From contig NC_014218.1 in assembly GCF_000092365.1 (NCBI RefSeq), positions 1,364,001-1,428,000 on the forward strand: DNA of 64,000 nt, in the 5' to 3' direction. Under the pieces are notes generated by a model. The model ran no database searches. It had not been told where the DNA came from and saw nothing but the letters and a program-made list of their open reading frames with translations. Below are positions 17,539 through 25,163 of this stretch, in pieces (position 1 is the first letter of the stretch; every line of letters begins with the position of its first letter). Both the position numbers and the translations under genes were made by a program. The stretch comes from Arcanobacterium haemolyticum DSM 20595 (GTDB lineage: Bacteria; Actinomycetota; Actinomycetes; Actinomycetales; Actinomycetaceae).

Positions 17539-18750
17539 TTAGAGAAATGGCAGGATCTGCACAGTATCGCCTGGAAGCACAACCGGCTTCTCCGATGGAG
17601 TCAGTGCCAGGAATTGTGCTCGTGGCAGGCTACCTACAAGGTGAGACCCGGATCCGCCTGCAGAGGCTGGTATAACTCCGGCGGCACCAAGTTTCGCTGG
17701 GAGGAACTGATCGCGTCCAGTCTTATGCTTCCAGGTATCCCCCGCGATTCCGATAGTGAACCGGTTGGCGTAAGCCACAGGAATTTGGCCATGCATCTTC
17801 TTCAGTAACGGGAGCGCAAAAAGATGAAGCGATACGAACACGCTCACAGGGTTTCCTGGTAGGCAGAGAACTGGAGTTCCGTTGAACGTTCCGTATCCTT
17901 GCGGTTTCCCTGGTTGCATGGCCACTTTATCGAAGTGAACACCGTGTTCTTTCAACATGCTTTTCACAACATCGAAGGCGCCCGCACTCACTCCACCTGT
18001 GGTGACGATCAGATCGCAGGACGATGCCAGCTGTGAAAAAGCACGAGTGAAATCTTCTGGTTCATCGCTGTGGAGTGACACGGTTTTGGTGCGTGCTCCA
18101 GCGTTCTGGCAGAGCCCACTGACCAGGTAAGAATTCGAATCAGGAATCGTTCCTGGTTCTAGCGGTTCGCCCGCTGCTTTCAATTCTTTTCCTGTTGCCA
18201 AGATACCCACTGTGAGCTGGCGGTACACCTGTACACTGCCATATCCCAATGCGGAGAGAGCAGACACGTGAGCTGGAGTCAGAATAGTTCCAGGCGTAAA
18301 TACTAAATCGCCAACCTGGGTATCTTCACCCGCGTGGCGCACGTTCGTCCCCTGTTTTACCTCTGCGGTCGGTGTCACGGAGATCGGCGGAACAGCCGCC
18401 ATATTCGCCATTCCGTTTTCTGTATCTTCTACCTTGAGTACAGAATCAGCACCTGCTGGAAGCGGAGCACCCGTCATAATACGAATAGCCGTACCCGGTT
18501 CCACCGTTTTTTCTGAGATGCCACCAGCCGGGACATCGTCAATCACAATGAGCGGAGTGTTCGCAACCACGTCCGTTGCACGAACAGCAAACCCGTCCAT
18601 CGCAGAATTCGTAAACGGCGGAATAGCACACTTAGCCATAATGTTTTCGGCAAGAACATGACCCTGAATATGGCACAAATCGATGCTGACAGGGGCCGTT
18701 GGTTTCCCCAACTTCAGCACGTCATTGTAATGTTCTTCAACAGTCTTCAT
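17539..18750 (-). CDS. moeA: Molybdopterin molybdotransferase MoeA
   Basis: A 403-residue enzyme that inserts molybdate into adenylylated molybdopterin. Characteristic sequences: PPFTNSAMDGFAVRA near residue 45, MTGAPLPAGAD near residue 95, TTGGVSAGAFDVV, MQPGKPQGYG and LPGNPVSVFVS. The ATG at 18750 is preferred, with AGGAG 10 bases upstream; the ATG at 18759 leaves only one base after that site. It lies between moeB (5-base gap) and moaC in a leftward operon. Confidence 0.93.
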   Translation of the reverse strand: MKTVEEHYNDVLKLGKPTAPVSIDLCHIQGHVLAENIMAKCAIPPFTNSAMDGFAVRATDVVANTPLIVIDDVPAGGISEKTVEPGTAIRIMTGAPLPAGADSVLKVEDTENGMANMAAVPPISVTPTAEVKQGTNVRHAGEDTQVGDLVFTPGTILTPAHVSALSALGYGSVQVYRQLTVGILATGKELKAAGEPLEPGTIPDSNSYLVSGLCQNAGARTKTVSLHSDEPEDFTRAFSQLASSCDLIVTTGGVSAGAFDVVKSMLKEHGVHFDKVAMQPGKPQGYGTFNGTPVLCLPGNPVSVFVSLHLFALPLLKKMHGQIPVAYANRFTIGIAGDTWKHKTGRDQFLPAKLGAAGVIPASAGGSGSHLVGSLPRAQFLALTPSEKPVVLPGDTVQILPFL

Positions 18751-18755
18751 GATCT

Positions 18756-19475
18756 TCATGCTCCTGAATTATGGCGTTTTGTGATCGGAATCGTGCGCAT
18801 CTGCCCGCCAAACGCATCAAACAAGGCAACGCGCCCGCTCATAATCTTACCTACCCCAGTAAGAATCTTGATAGCCTCAACGGCCATCAAGGATCCAACC
18901 ATGCCACATACGGGACCAAACGTGCCTTTCACTTGTGGTGACGGAAGTTGATTGTACTCATCCGATTGAGGGTAGAGATCTTCCAGCGTAGGGCTTTCGC
19001 CATCGTGTAAGAACACACTGACCTGGCCATAATAAGCGATCAATGCACCCCATACATGCGGCACGCCCGCAGCCTCACACGCACTGTTCACCAGATAGCG
19101 GGTAGCGAAGTTATCTGAACAATCGAGCACGATATCGTATGCATTCACCAGATCCGCAGCATTTTCTGACGTGATCCGGTACTGGTGTGCTTCGATTGTC
19201 ACGTTCGGGTTGAGCGCAGTGAGCGCTTCCGTGGCTGTCTCTACCTTGGGACGTCCCTGTCCTGGAGTGGAATGGAGCACTTGGCGTTGCAGATTAGTAA
19301 TATCCACCACGTCATCGTCCACAATTCCTAATGTGCCCACCCCGGCCGCAGCCATGTACATGAGTGCCGGGGACCCCAAGCCTCCCGCGCCAATCACCAG
19401 GACACGCGCGGATTCCACCGCGCTCTGCCCAGCGTCTCCAAAATTTGCTAGCCGAATATGTCTCGTATATCGCAC
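18756..19475 (-). CDS. moeB: MoeB/ThiF family adenylyltransferase
   Basis: A 239-residue E1-like enzyme. The nucleotide-binding loop VLVIGAGGLGSPALMYMAAAGVGTLGIVD-type motif lies near residue 25. NLQRQVLHS is present, as are DCSDNFATRYLVN and FGPVCGMVGSLMAVEAIK. It should adenylylate the C-terminal glycine of MoaD (20517-20774). The paired CxxC zinc motifs of E. coli MoeB are not evident, so a ThiF-like role in sulfur transfer is also possible. First gene of moeB-moeA-moaC, divergent from the moaB-moaE fusion. Confidence 0.88.
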   Translation of the reverse strand: MRYTRHIRLANFGDAGQSAVESARVLVIGAGGLGSPALMYMAAAGVGTLGIVDDDVVDITNLQRQVLHSTPGQGRPKVETATEALTALNPNVTIEAHQYRITSENAADLVNAYDIVLDCSDNFATRYLVNSACEAAGVPHVWGALIAYYGQVSVFLHDGESPTLEDLYPQSDEYNQLPSPQVKGTFGPVCGMVGSLMAVEAIKILTGVGKIMSGRVALFDAFGGQMRTIPITKRHNSGA

Positions 19476-19488
19476 GGGTTCTCCTCCA

Positions 19489-19524
19489 TTTGCGCGGTAA
19501 ACGTTTTCACCTAAACTTATTGCA
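19489..19524 (+). promoter_or_regulatory. Promoter giving a leaderless moaB-moaE mRNA
   Basis: TAAACT at 19512-19517 ends six bases before the ATG at 19524, so the +1 position coincides with the start codon. A weak TTTGCG -35 lies about 17 bases upstream. There is no ribosome-binding site. The whole divergent gap to moeB is only 48 bases. Confidence 0.5.
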
Positions 19525-20516
19525 TGAATCCAAACGCCGTAAAATTTGCTGTTATCACCGTCTCCGATCGCGTCTCCCGTGGCGTGCGAGAAGACGGATC
19601 TGGCCCACTAGCTCAAGAACTTCTTGCCGAATTTGGTTCGGTTGTGTACTCATGTGTGGTTCCAGACGGCATTGAGCCTGTTCAGGGCGCAATCCATGAC
19701 GCCATGAAAGCCGGAGCCCAGATCATTCTTACGAGTGGCGGTACAGGTATCACGCGCCGCGATCAAACTCCACAAGCGATTTCTTCTATTCTCACGTATG
19801 ACATCCCGGGTATCCCCGCAATGATTCGGGAACAGTCCAAGGTGGCTACATCCGCACTGACACGTTCCGTTGCGGGTGTGATTGACGACGGCGAAGATCG
19901 CAGTGTTGTCATTTCTCTTCCTGGTTCTCCTGGTGGCGTTGCTGAAGGTATCGCGATCATTTCTGGCTTGTTCTCGCACCTTGCGGATCAGTTAGCCGAC
20001 GGCGATCATGACACCCACCACACTAGCCACCATCACAGTGACCACATGGAACGCACTCTCGAATTGGCGCACAGTTTCGAACCGTCCCAGGGCTTGGGCG
20101 AAGTTATGATCGCTGACGTTCAGGAAAATCCGATCGATATGGTTTCTCTCGAAGAATCGGTTACGTGTGACGCTGCCGGCGCTATCACCAGTTTCTGCGG
20201 CCGCGTACGCAACCATGATCACCGCAAGGGTGTTACGAGCATCGATTACTCTGCCCACCCAAGTGCCACCGGCATCATTCAACGCATCGCCCGGAAGGTT
20301 GCCACTGAACACGGCCTGCACAAGATCGCCGTTATTCACCGTTACGGCCACCTAGAAGTAGGCGATATTGCACTCGGCGTTGCCGTCAGCTCCGATCACC
20401 GCAAAGAATCATTCCGTGCAGTAGAAGATCTTGTTGAACGAATCAAATTGGAGCTGCCAGTCTGGAAGAAACAAGAATTCACAGACGGCAGCTCCCAGTG
20501 GTCCGGAATGGCCTAA
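19524..20516 (+). CDS. MoaB/MogA-MoaE fusion (molybdopterin adenylyltransferase + molybdopterin synthase large subunit)
   Basis: A 330-residue fusion. Residues about 1-160 are MoaB/MogA: VITVSDRVSRGVREDGSGP, LTSGGTGITRRDQTPQAI and SLPGSPGGVAEG. Residues about 195-330 are MoaE: FCGRVRNHDHRKGVTSIDYS, IHRYGHLEVGDIALGVAVSS and PVWKKQEF with the catalytic lysine region. The linker near residues 160-175 is packed with His and Asp (HDTHHTSHHHSDH). The two activities act at different steps: MoaE makes molybdopterin with MoaD, and MoaB activates it with AMP for MoeA. Its stop abuts the stop of convergent moaD. Confidence 0.92.
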   Translation: MNPNAVKFAVITVSDRVSRGVREDGSGPLAQELLAEFGSVVYSCVVPDGIEPVQGAIHDAMKAGAQIILTSGGTGITRRDQTPQAISSILTYDIPGIPAMIREQSKVATSALTRSVAGVIDDGEDRSVVISLPGSPGGVAEGIAIISGLFSHLADQLADGDHDTHHTSHHHSDHMERTLELAHSFEPSQGLGEVMIADVQENPIDMVSLEESVTCDAAGAITSFCGRVRNHDHRKGVTSIDYSAHPSATGIIQRIARKVATEHGLHKIAVIHRYGHLEVGDIALGVAVSSDHRKESFRAVEDLVERIKLELPVWKKQEFTDGSSQWSGMA

Positions 20517-20774
20517 TCACCCACCGGCAAACGGCGGAAGAGCATCAATCTCAACGGTCAACGCTTCAGGCAACACATCGTGTTCATTGAAACGTTGGCC
20601 GTTGACCATGAGTGCACACACCGCAAGATCCATCCCAAACATTTCGCCGTGACGTTCCACCAGGATTGCGATCACGTCAGCAAGAGCTGCCCCTGCCTCT
20701 ACTTGAAGGGTCTCTTCACTCACCCCAGCAGATTCTGCCACTCCAGCGAAATAACGCACAATAACAGTGACCAT
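20517..20774 (-). CDS. moaD: Molybdopterin synthase small subunit MoaD
   Basis: An 85-residue ubiquitin-like sulfur carrier starting MVTVIVRYFAGVAESAG. It ends in PPFAGG, the Gly-Gly terminus that is thiocarboxylated. It pairs with the MoaE part of the convergent fusion protein. The start at 20774 has AAAGGA upstream; the longer reading from 20807 has none. It lies 37 bases downstream of moaA in the same direction. Confidence 0.92.
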   Translation of the reverse strand: MVTVIVRYFAGVAESAGVSEETLQVEAGAALADVIAILVERHGEMFGMDLAVCALMVNGQRFNEHDVLPEALTVEIDALPPFAGG

Positions 20775-20811
20775 GTAGGTCCTTTCTTCTCCTCTATTCC
20801 ACGGCAAGCTT

Positions 20812-21876
20812 TTAGCCGCCGATCGAACTCATATTCCGTGCAGGCTGCACAAAATCTGCCCGGTTAATCCCATGGCTTTCGGGTTTATGCCACATGGCAG
20901 AACGCCAAGCATCAGCCACGGCTTCGTCGTCATATCCCCCACGCAACAACGCACGCAAATCGTGTTCCTCATCGCTAAACAAGCAGGAACGAATCGATCC
21001 TTCCGCAGTCAAACGCGTGCGATCGCACTGCGAACAAAACGGTTCCGAAACCGAACTGATAAAACCAACGCTCCCCGCAGGAAACTCCTGGCCTTCAAAC
21101 GAACCCGCCGCCACATGCCACAACGCAGCAGGAGAACTCCCCCGCACTGATTCGGGGAACGGACTCAACTCAAAATCACGCGAAAGCGCCTCAATAATCG
21201 CGCCAGATGTTAGCACCTCATCGCGCTGCCACTCACCCTGCGGACCAATCGGCATATATTCGATAAAACGCAACGTGGCGCCCAAACTCAACGCCAAACT
21301 CAGTAGCTTGCCCACAGAATGATCATTCACGCCAGGCATCACCACGGCATTAATCTTCACAGGTGAGAAACCAACCTCGACTGCCGCGCGAATACCCTCT
21401 AACACGTGATCGAAACGATCACGGCGGCTCAACGCAAAATACTCCTCACGCGAGGCAGAATCCAACGAAATATTCACACGATCTAGGCCCGCATCACGCA
21501 ACGCACGTGCGCGATGTGACAGCCCCAACGCATTCGTAGTGAGCGAAATATCAACCGGACGATCAGGTGAACGCAACTGGGCCGTAGCCTCAACAATCCG
21601 CTCCAGCCCCTTACGCAACAACGGTTCGCCGCCCGTAAAACGCACCTTGGAAATACCCAAACGCTCCACGCCAATACGAACAAGACGAATAACCTCATCG
21701 TCCGTCAAAATTTTAGTCAACGGCAACAAGGGCAAGCCCTCTTCAGGCATACAATACTGACAACGCAAATTGCACCGATCAGTTAAGGACACACGAAGAT
21801 CGGTAGCACACCTGCCAAACCGATCTACAAGTCCCGCATCGGCTGCGCCAGGCATATCTCTTCCAGTATTAGCCAC
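20812..21876 (-). CDS. moaA: GTP 3',8-cyclase MoaA (radical SAM)
   Basis: A 354-residue radical SAM enzyme for the first step of molybdenum cofactor synthesis from GTP. The N-terminal cluster motif DRCNLRCQYCMPE has C35, C39 and C42. The second cluster is in CSQCDRTRLTAEGSIRSC, and the functional C-terminal Gly-Gly is present (SIGG). The start is GTG with GGAGG a few bases upstream. It lies 72 bases downstream of the Fe-S protein gene and upstream of moaD. Confidence 0.95.
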   Translation of the reverse strand: MANTGRDMPGAADAGLVDRFGRCATDLRVSLTDRCNLRCQYCMPEEGLPLLPLTKILTDDEVIRLVRIGVERLGISKVRFTGGEPLLRKGLERIVEATAQLRSPDRPVDISLTTNALGLSHRARALRDAGLDRVNISLDSASREEYFALSRRDRFDHVLEGIRAAVEVGFSPVKINAVVMPGVNDHSVGKLLSLALSLGATLRFIEYMPIGPQGEWQRDEVLTSGAIIEALSRDFELSPFPESVRGSSPAALWHVAAGSFEGQEFPAGSVGFISSVSEPFCSQCDRTRLTAEGSIRSCLFSDEEHDLRALLRGGYDDEAVADAWRSAMWHKPESHGINRADFVQPARNMSSIGG

Positions 21877-21948
21877 GCTACCTCCAGTCGTAGTGACATC
21901 AAGACACTACTAGCGTTCCTGCAATGTTTCAAAAGGTGGCGTCATCCC

Positions 21949-22824
21949 TCAGGCGGATGTTCCTTTAAGAAGCTGACGCATCATATCCAACGGCACCGAT
22001 TCAAACGGGTGTTCTTGGCGGTATTCGCACAACGCACACAAACTCTTTGATGGATCCTGCACAGGGGCGCCACAGCTCTCACACGTGGCCATAACCTGCT
22101 GGGCAAGTACCCTAAGCGTTCGAGCACGCACATTCTCCCACGATTCTGGACCATGCGATTCCAGTGCGCTCACCGGGCACAAATCAATACACCGGTTACA
22201 TCCGCGGCATGCATCTACAGCATATATCAGGCGGGAACCTGCCATGCGTGACGTCGAATTTTCTTTTGCTGGCTCAATTGCCAACGCATCATGCGGGCAC
22301 GCCTTCACGCACACGCCGCACATCGTACAGCCAGACGCCTGCAACACTAGGCTCTGCGGCTGATCGGTAAGGCGACTGCTGGCCTCCTCACCCAGCCCCA
22401 ATACTTCTAAGGAGTGAAGGGTGCGATCCTGATCGTCGTCGTCAAAAGAAATAGGTGCCGAAATCGCCAAACCAAACACGGCGCGGCGCGGCAACGGAAC
22501 CTCGGTCAACCGGAGGGATACGCCCGAACGTAACGACCGGCGCCCCGGTACGTACATACTGACGCGGCCTGGGGTGATACTTTCCCAGGACGTGAACCGT
22601 TGCTCCGCGCAACCGCAATGGTTGACGTATACGTGATCCACGCCCACGGCTAACAGCTGCGCAACCGTACCAGACGACGCGGACGCAAGGCACGTATCCC
22701 ACGTTACGGCCACGTCACGCGGACGTGGGCGAACTGGCGGTGCCTTCGGGCACGAGACGATAACCGACGCCCCCTCATCTTGGGCCGCCAGCCACCGCAA
22801 CAACGGAACTAACGAATCAGGCAT
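21949..22824 (-). CDS. Fe-S protein with two 4Fe-4S clusters and a zinc-ribbon-like tail, function unknown
   Basis: A 291-residue cytosolic protein. The N-terminal about 160 residues are a unique region with scattered cysteines (VIVSCPKAP, VNHCGCAEQR). A dicluster ferredoxin follows: CTMCGVCVKACP near residue 180 and CRGCNRCIDLCP near residue 218. The tail carries CESCGAP and CALCEYR, two CxxC pairs like a rubredoxin or zinc ribbon. The ATG at 22824 overlaps the torD-type stop by 8 bases, so the two are coupled. Placed between the chaperone and moaA, it may serve electron delivery to, or maturation of, the molybdoenzyme. That is inference only. Confidence 0.75.
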   Translation of the reverse strand: MPDSLVPLLRWLAAQDEGASVIVSCPKAPPVRPRPRDVAVTWDTCLASASSGTVAQLLAVGVDHVYVNHCGCAEQRFTSWESITPGRVSMYVPGRRSLRSGVSLRLTEVPLPRRAVFGLAISAPISFDDDDQDRTLHSLEVLGLGEEASSRLTDQPQSLVLQASGCTMCGVCVKACPHDALAIEPAKENSTSRMAGSRLIYAVDACRGCNRCIDLCPVSALESHGPESWENVRARTLRVLAQQVMATCESCGAPVQDPSKSLCALCEYRQEHPFESVPLDMMRQLLKGTSA

Positions 22825-23434
22825 CCGCGTTAAGTGCGCCAATCCACGAATCAACCGCACCACGCGACAACGCGATAACGCCCTTCAACCACGATGTTGT
22901 GGCCTGCTCAAACGCAGCCTCCAACATCGCAGGCGCCCACTGTTCAACGTGGTCACGCGTAAACGTAACCGCCGCATCGAACGCCTGAGCATTCCCATTC
23001 AACCGAGCGTCCAAGCATCGGCCCAGAAAATCCAGCTCCAACCCAACGTGATCATCAGGCTCCGCATTGTAACGCGGAGCCTGCAACCCCAATTCGGCGT
23101 ATGCGGAGCGGACTTCCAACGTCTGCTTATCGAACACCAAACGATCTTCACCACGGTGCACCGATTCAAACGGCGGAACCTTCGCGCCTGCCGAAATGCC
23201 GTACAACGTATCGTAATCCGTCACTACGTCAGAATCGCTCTCCTCAGCTAACGCCGATTCACGCAACAACTCCAGCCCCGTAGCCGTGTGCTCCGATACA
23301 CTCGGGCTCAGCGGCCACTCATCAAGCATGGAACACACCTGCGCGCGGGTCTGCTGATCTGCCGGCTGCACATGAAGCCGCCCCAACACCGTAAACGCCG
23401 CCGCAAACGCATCAATATCCTGAAAATCAAGCAC
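22817..23434 (-). CDS. TorD/DmsD family molybdoenzyme chaperone
   Basis: A 205-residue all-helical protein of the TorD family, recognised by EPDDHVGLELDFLGRC in the middle. TorD-type chaperones bind the twin-arginine signal and the apo-catalytic subunit until the cofactor is inserted. The GTG at 23434 has GAGGAG 7 bases upstream and is preferred over the GTG at 23449, which overlaps that site. It lies downstream of dmsC behind a hairpin and is coupled to the Fe-S protein gene. Confidence 0.87.
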   Translation of the reverse strand: MLDFQDIDAFAAAFTVLGRLHVQPADQQTRAQVCSMLDEWPLSPSVSEHTATGLELLRESALAEESDSDVVTDYDTLYGISAGAKVPPFESVHRGEDRLVFDKQTLEVRSAYAELGLQAPRYNAEPDDHVGLELDFLGRCLDARLNGNAQAFDAAVTFTRDHVEQWAPAMLEAAFEQATTSWLKGVIALSRGAVDSWIGALNADA

Positions 23435-23469
23435 GTTAAAACTCCTCACAATCCTTCTTCACTCTACCC

Positions 23470-23483
23470 GGTTCACCTGAACC
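23470..23483. promoter_or_regulatory. Palindrome GGTTCA-CC-TGAACC before torD
   Basis: A perfect 6-bp inverted repeat with a 2-base spacer, about 36 bases upstream of the torD-type GTG start. It could be an operator or a weak stem. No protein can be assigned. Confidence 0.3.
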
Positions 23484-23484
23484 A

Positions 23485-23537
23485 AGCGGCGTGGGTTGGG
23501 AAACTTCACGCATGAAGATTTCCCAGCCCACGCCGCT
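23485..23537. terminator. Strong hairpin between dmsC and torD
   Basis: The arms 23485-23503 and 23519-23537 pair over 19 bases with one G-U, with a 15-base loop. In the leftward direction of the operon no T-run follows, so it may only partly terminate or protect the dmsABC mRNA 3' end. On the plus strand it is followed by TTTTATC. Confidence 0.55.
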
Positions 23538-23551
23538 TTTATCTTGCTAGA

Positions 23552-24514
23552 TCAGCCAGCAATCGTTTGCCACGTGTTAATACCCGCACGCCACAACCCA
23601 TCGTAGTGGATTGAACGGCCCATGAATTCGGAGATCACGGCCAGCACGAACGCTGCCACGATCAGGATAATGAGTACCTTGTGTGGGCTTGCCGCAAGCC
23701 GAGCCTGATTGAAAGCGAACACGCCGGCGATCACGATGGCAGCACCCAAGAGCAGCAACCGTGCGATCAAGAAGCCGGACGAAATTTCGCTGGCAACGTG
23801 CTGTGCGGCATCGTTCCCCTGTGCCAGGGTAAGCAGGTAGAGCGGGTAGGTTACGAAGATAACCACGCCGGCAGCCGTAGCAACGGCGGTCAGCCACTGA
23901 AGCGACGAACGCATCAAGGTAACAGAATCCTGATCGAATTCTGAGGCTTCATGCTTGCCAAACTTTGCCAATGGGTTCTTGCTCCATACCACCAGCAGTG
24001 CCACAGCCACAGCGAGTGGGCCGGTGAACAGCGCGGAGGCAAAGAAGAACACTGGAACAGCGATGGTGTTCCATGCTGGGATGGTCACGGTAGAGTAGTA
24101 GACTCCGGCCATTGCCACGATGAGGAACAAGCCTGACAGGGCGGTGAGCACCGCAAGTACTTCACGCAGGCCACGGCTGAACCAGCCGAACCACTGCGCG
24201 ATTGCGAACGCAGCACCGAAGCCACCGAAGAGGACACCGGCCAACAGTTCGCGGCTCAGCCACGACGAACCGAGGTTGTTCATCGTGTAGATCGCGTGGA
24301 ACGGATCGTTCAAGTGGAAGAACGCGGCGATGAAGCCTGCCACCAGCAGCGGACCAACCGCGTACATGGCAACGTCAGTGATGCGATCGAGTGCCGGCAC
24401 AGAGATCTTGCGGGCGCGGCCCAGCAGCTGAATTGCACCCAGTGCCCAGAACGCTCCAACCGACATCTGTGCGACGACGGTGAAGATAATCATTGGGAGT
24501 TCGTGGATATTCAT
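23552..24514 (-). CDS. dmsC: DmsC-type membrane anchor subunit
   Basis: A 320-residue protein with eight to nine hydrophobic helices, starting MNIHELPMIIFTVVAQMSVG, the usual opening of DmsC. It anchors DmsAB in the membrane and takes electrons from quinol. The ATG at 24514 overlaps the dmsB stop (TGATG), and AAGGAG lies in the dmsB end; this is preferred over an upstream reading from 24559. Third gene of dmsABC. Confidence 0.92.
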   Translation of the reverse strand: MNIHELPMIIFTVVAQMSVGAFWALGAIQLLGRARKISVPALDRITDVAMYAVGPLLVAGFIAAFFHLNDPFHAIYTMNNLGSSWLSRELLAGVLFGGFGAAFAIAQWFGWFSRGLREVLAVLTALSGLFLIVAMAGVYYSTVTIPAWNTIAVPVFFFASALFTGPLAVAVALLVVWSKNPLAKFGKHEASEFDQDSVTLMRSSLQWLTAVATAAGVVIFVTYPLYLLTLAQGNDAAQHVASEISSGFLIARLLLLGAAIVIAGVFAFNQARLAASPHKVLIILIVAAFVLAVISEFMGRSIHYDGLWRAGINTWQTIAG

Positions 24515-25152
24515 CAGATCTCCTTCGGGTTTGTGATCTTGCCAGTTCCGGCATCCCACGCTTGAGCATCGCGGTGAGGTGTAATAACCAGGTGTGGCTT
24601 GGTGATCGATGGGTCAGGAAGCGGTGCTACCGAGCTGGTTTCACCGTACTTTTCACGCAACTCATCGATTGGGCCCCAATCGAGTGCGCGGGATGGGCAT
24701 GCGGATACACATGCTGGATCTTTACCCTCTGAACGGTAGTCGTAGCACAGATCACACTTAGACATATGGCCGGTTTCAGAGTTGAGCTGTGGAGCGCCGT
24801 AAGGGCAAGCCCACTGGCAGTAACGGCAGCCAACACACTTCGATTCGTCCACGTACACGGTGCCGTCTGGGCGGCGAGTCATCGCCGTGGTTGGGCACAC
24901 CTGCATACACACTGGGTTTTCACAGTGGTTGCAGGAAATCGATGTGTAGTATGCGAAAATGTTTGGATCAAACGTGTTGCCAGAAACGTTCCAGCTGCCG
25001 CCGGAGTATTCCACAACGCGACGCCAGGTTACGCCCACTGGCAGATCGTGCTTGTCTTTACAAGAGATCTGGCAGGCTTTGCAACCATTGCAGAGCGACT
25101 GATCAAAATGGAAGCCGTACTGTGCGCCTTCTTTGGTTAAATCTTCAGCCAT
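24514..25152 (-). CDS. dmsB: DmsB-type four-cluster Fe-S subunit
   Basis: A 212-residue electron transfer subunit with four cysteine groups: CNGCKACQISC near residue 21, CNHCENPVCMQVCP near residue 75, CVGCRYCQWACP near residue 106 and CDLCYDYR with CVSACP near residue 133. It passes electrons from DmsC to the catalytic subunit. RBS AGGAG upstream, 11 bases after dmsA. Confidence 0.95.
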   Translation of the reverse strand: MAEDLTKEGAQYGFHFDQSLCNGCKACQISCKDKHDLPVGVTWRRVVEYSGGSWNVSGNTFDPNIFAYYTSISCNHCENPVCMQVCPTTAMTRRPDGTVYVDESKCVGCRYCQWACPYGAPQLNSETGHMSKCDLCYDYRSEGKDPACVSACPSRALDWGPIDELREKYGETSSVAPLPDPSITKPHLVITPHRDAQAWDAGTGKITNPKEI

Positions 25153-25163
25153 GATTGCTTCTC

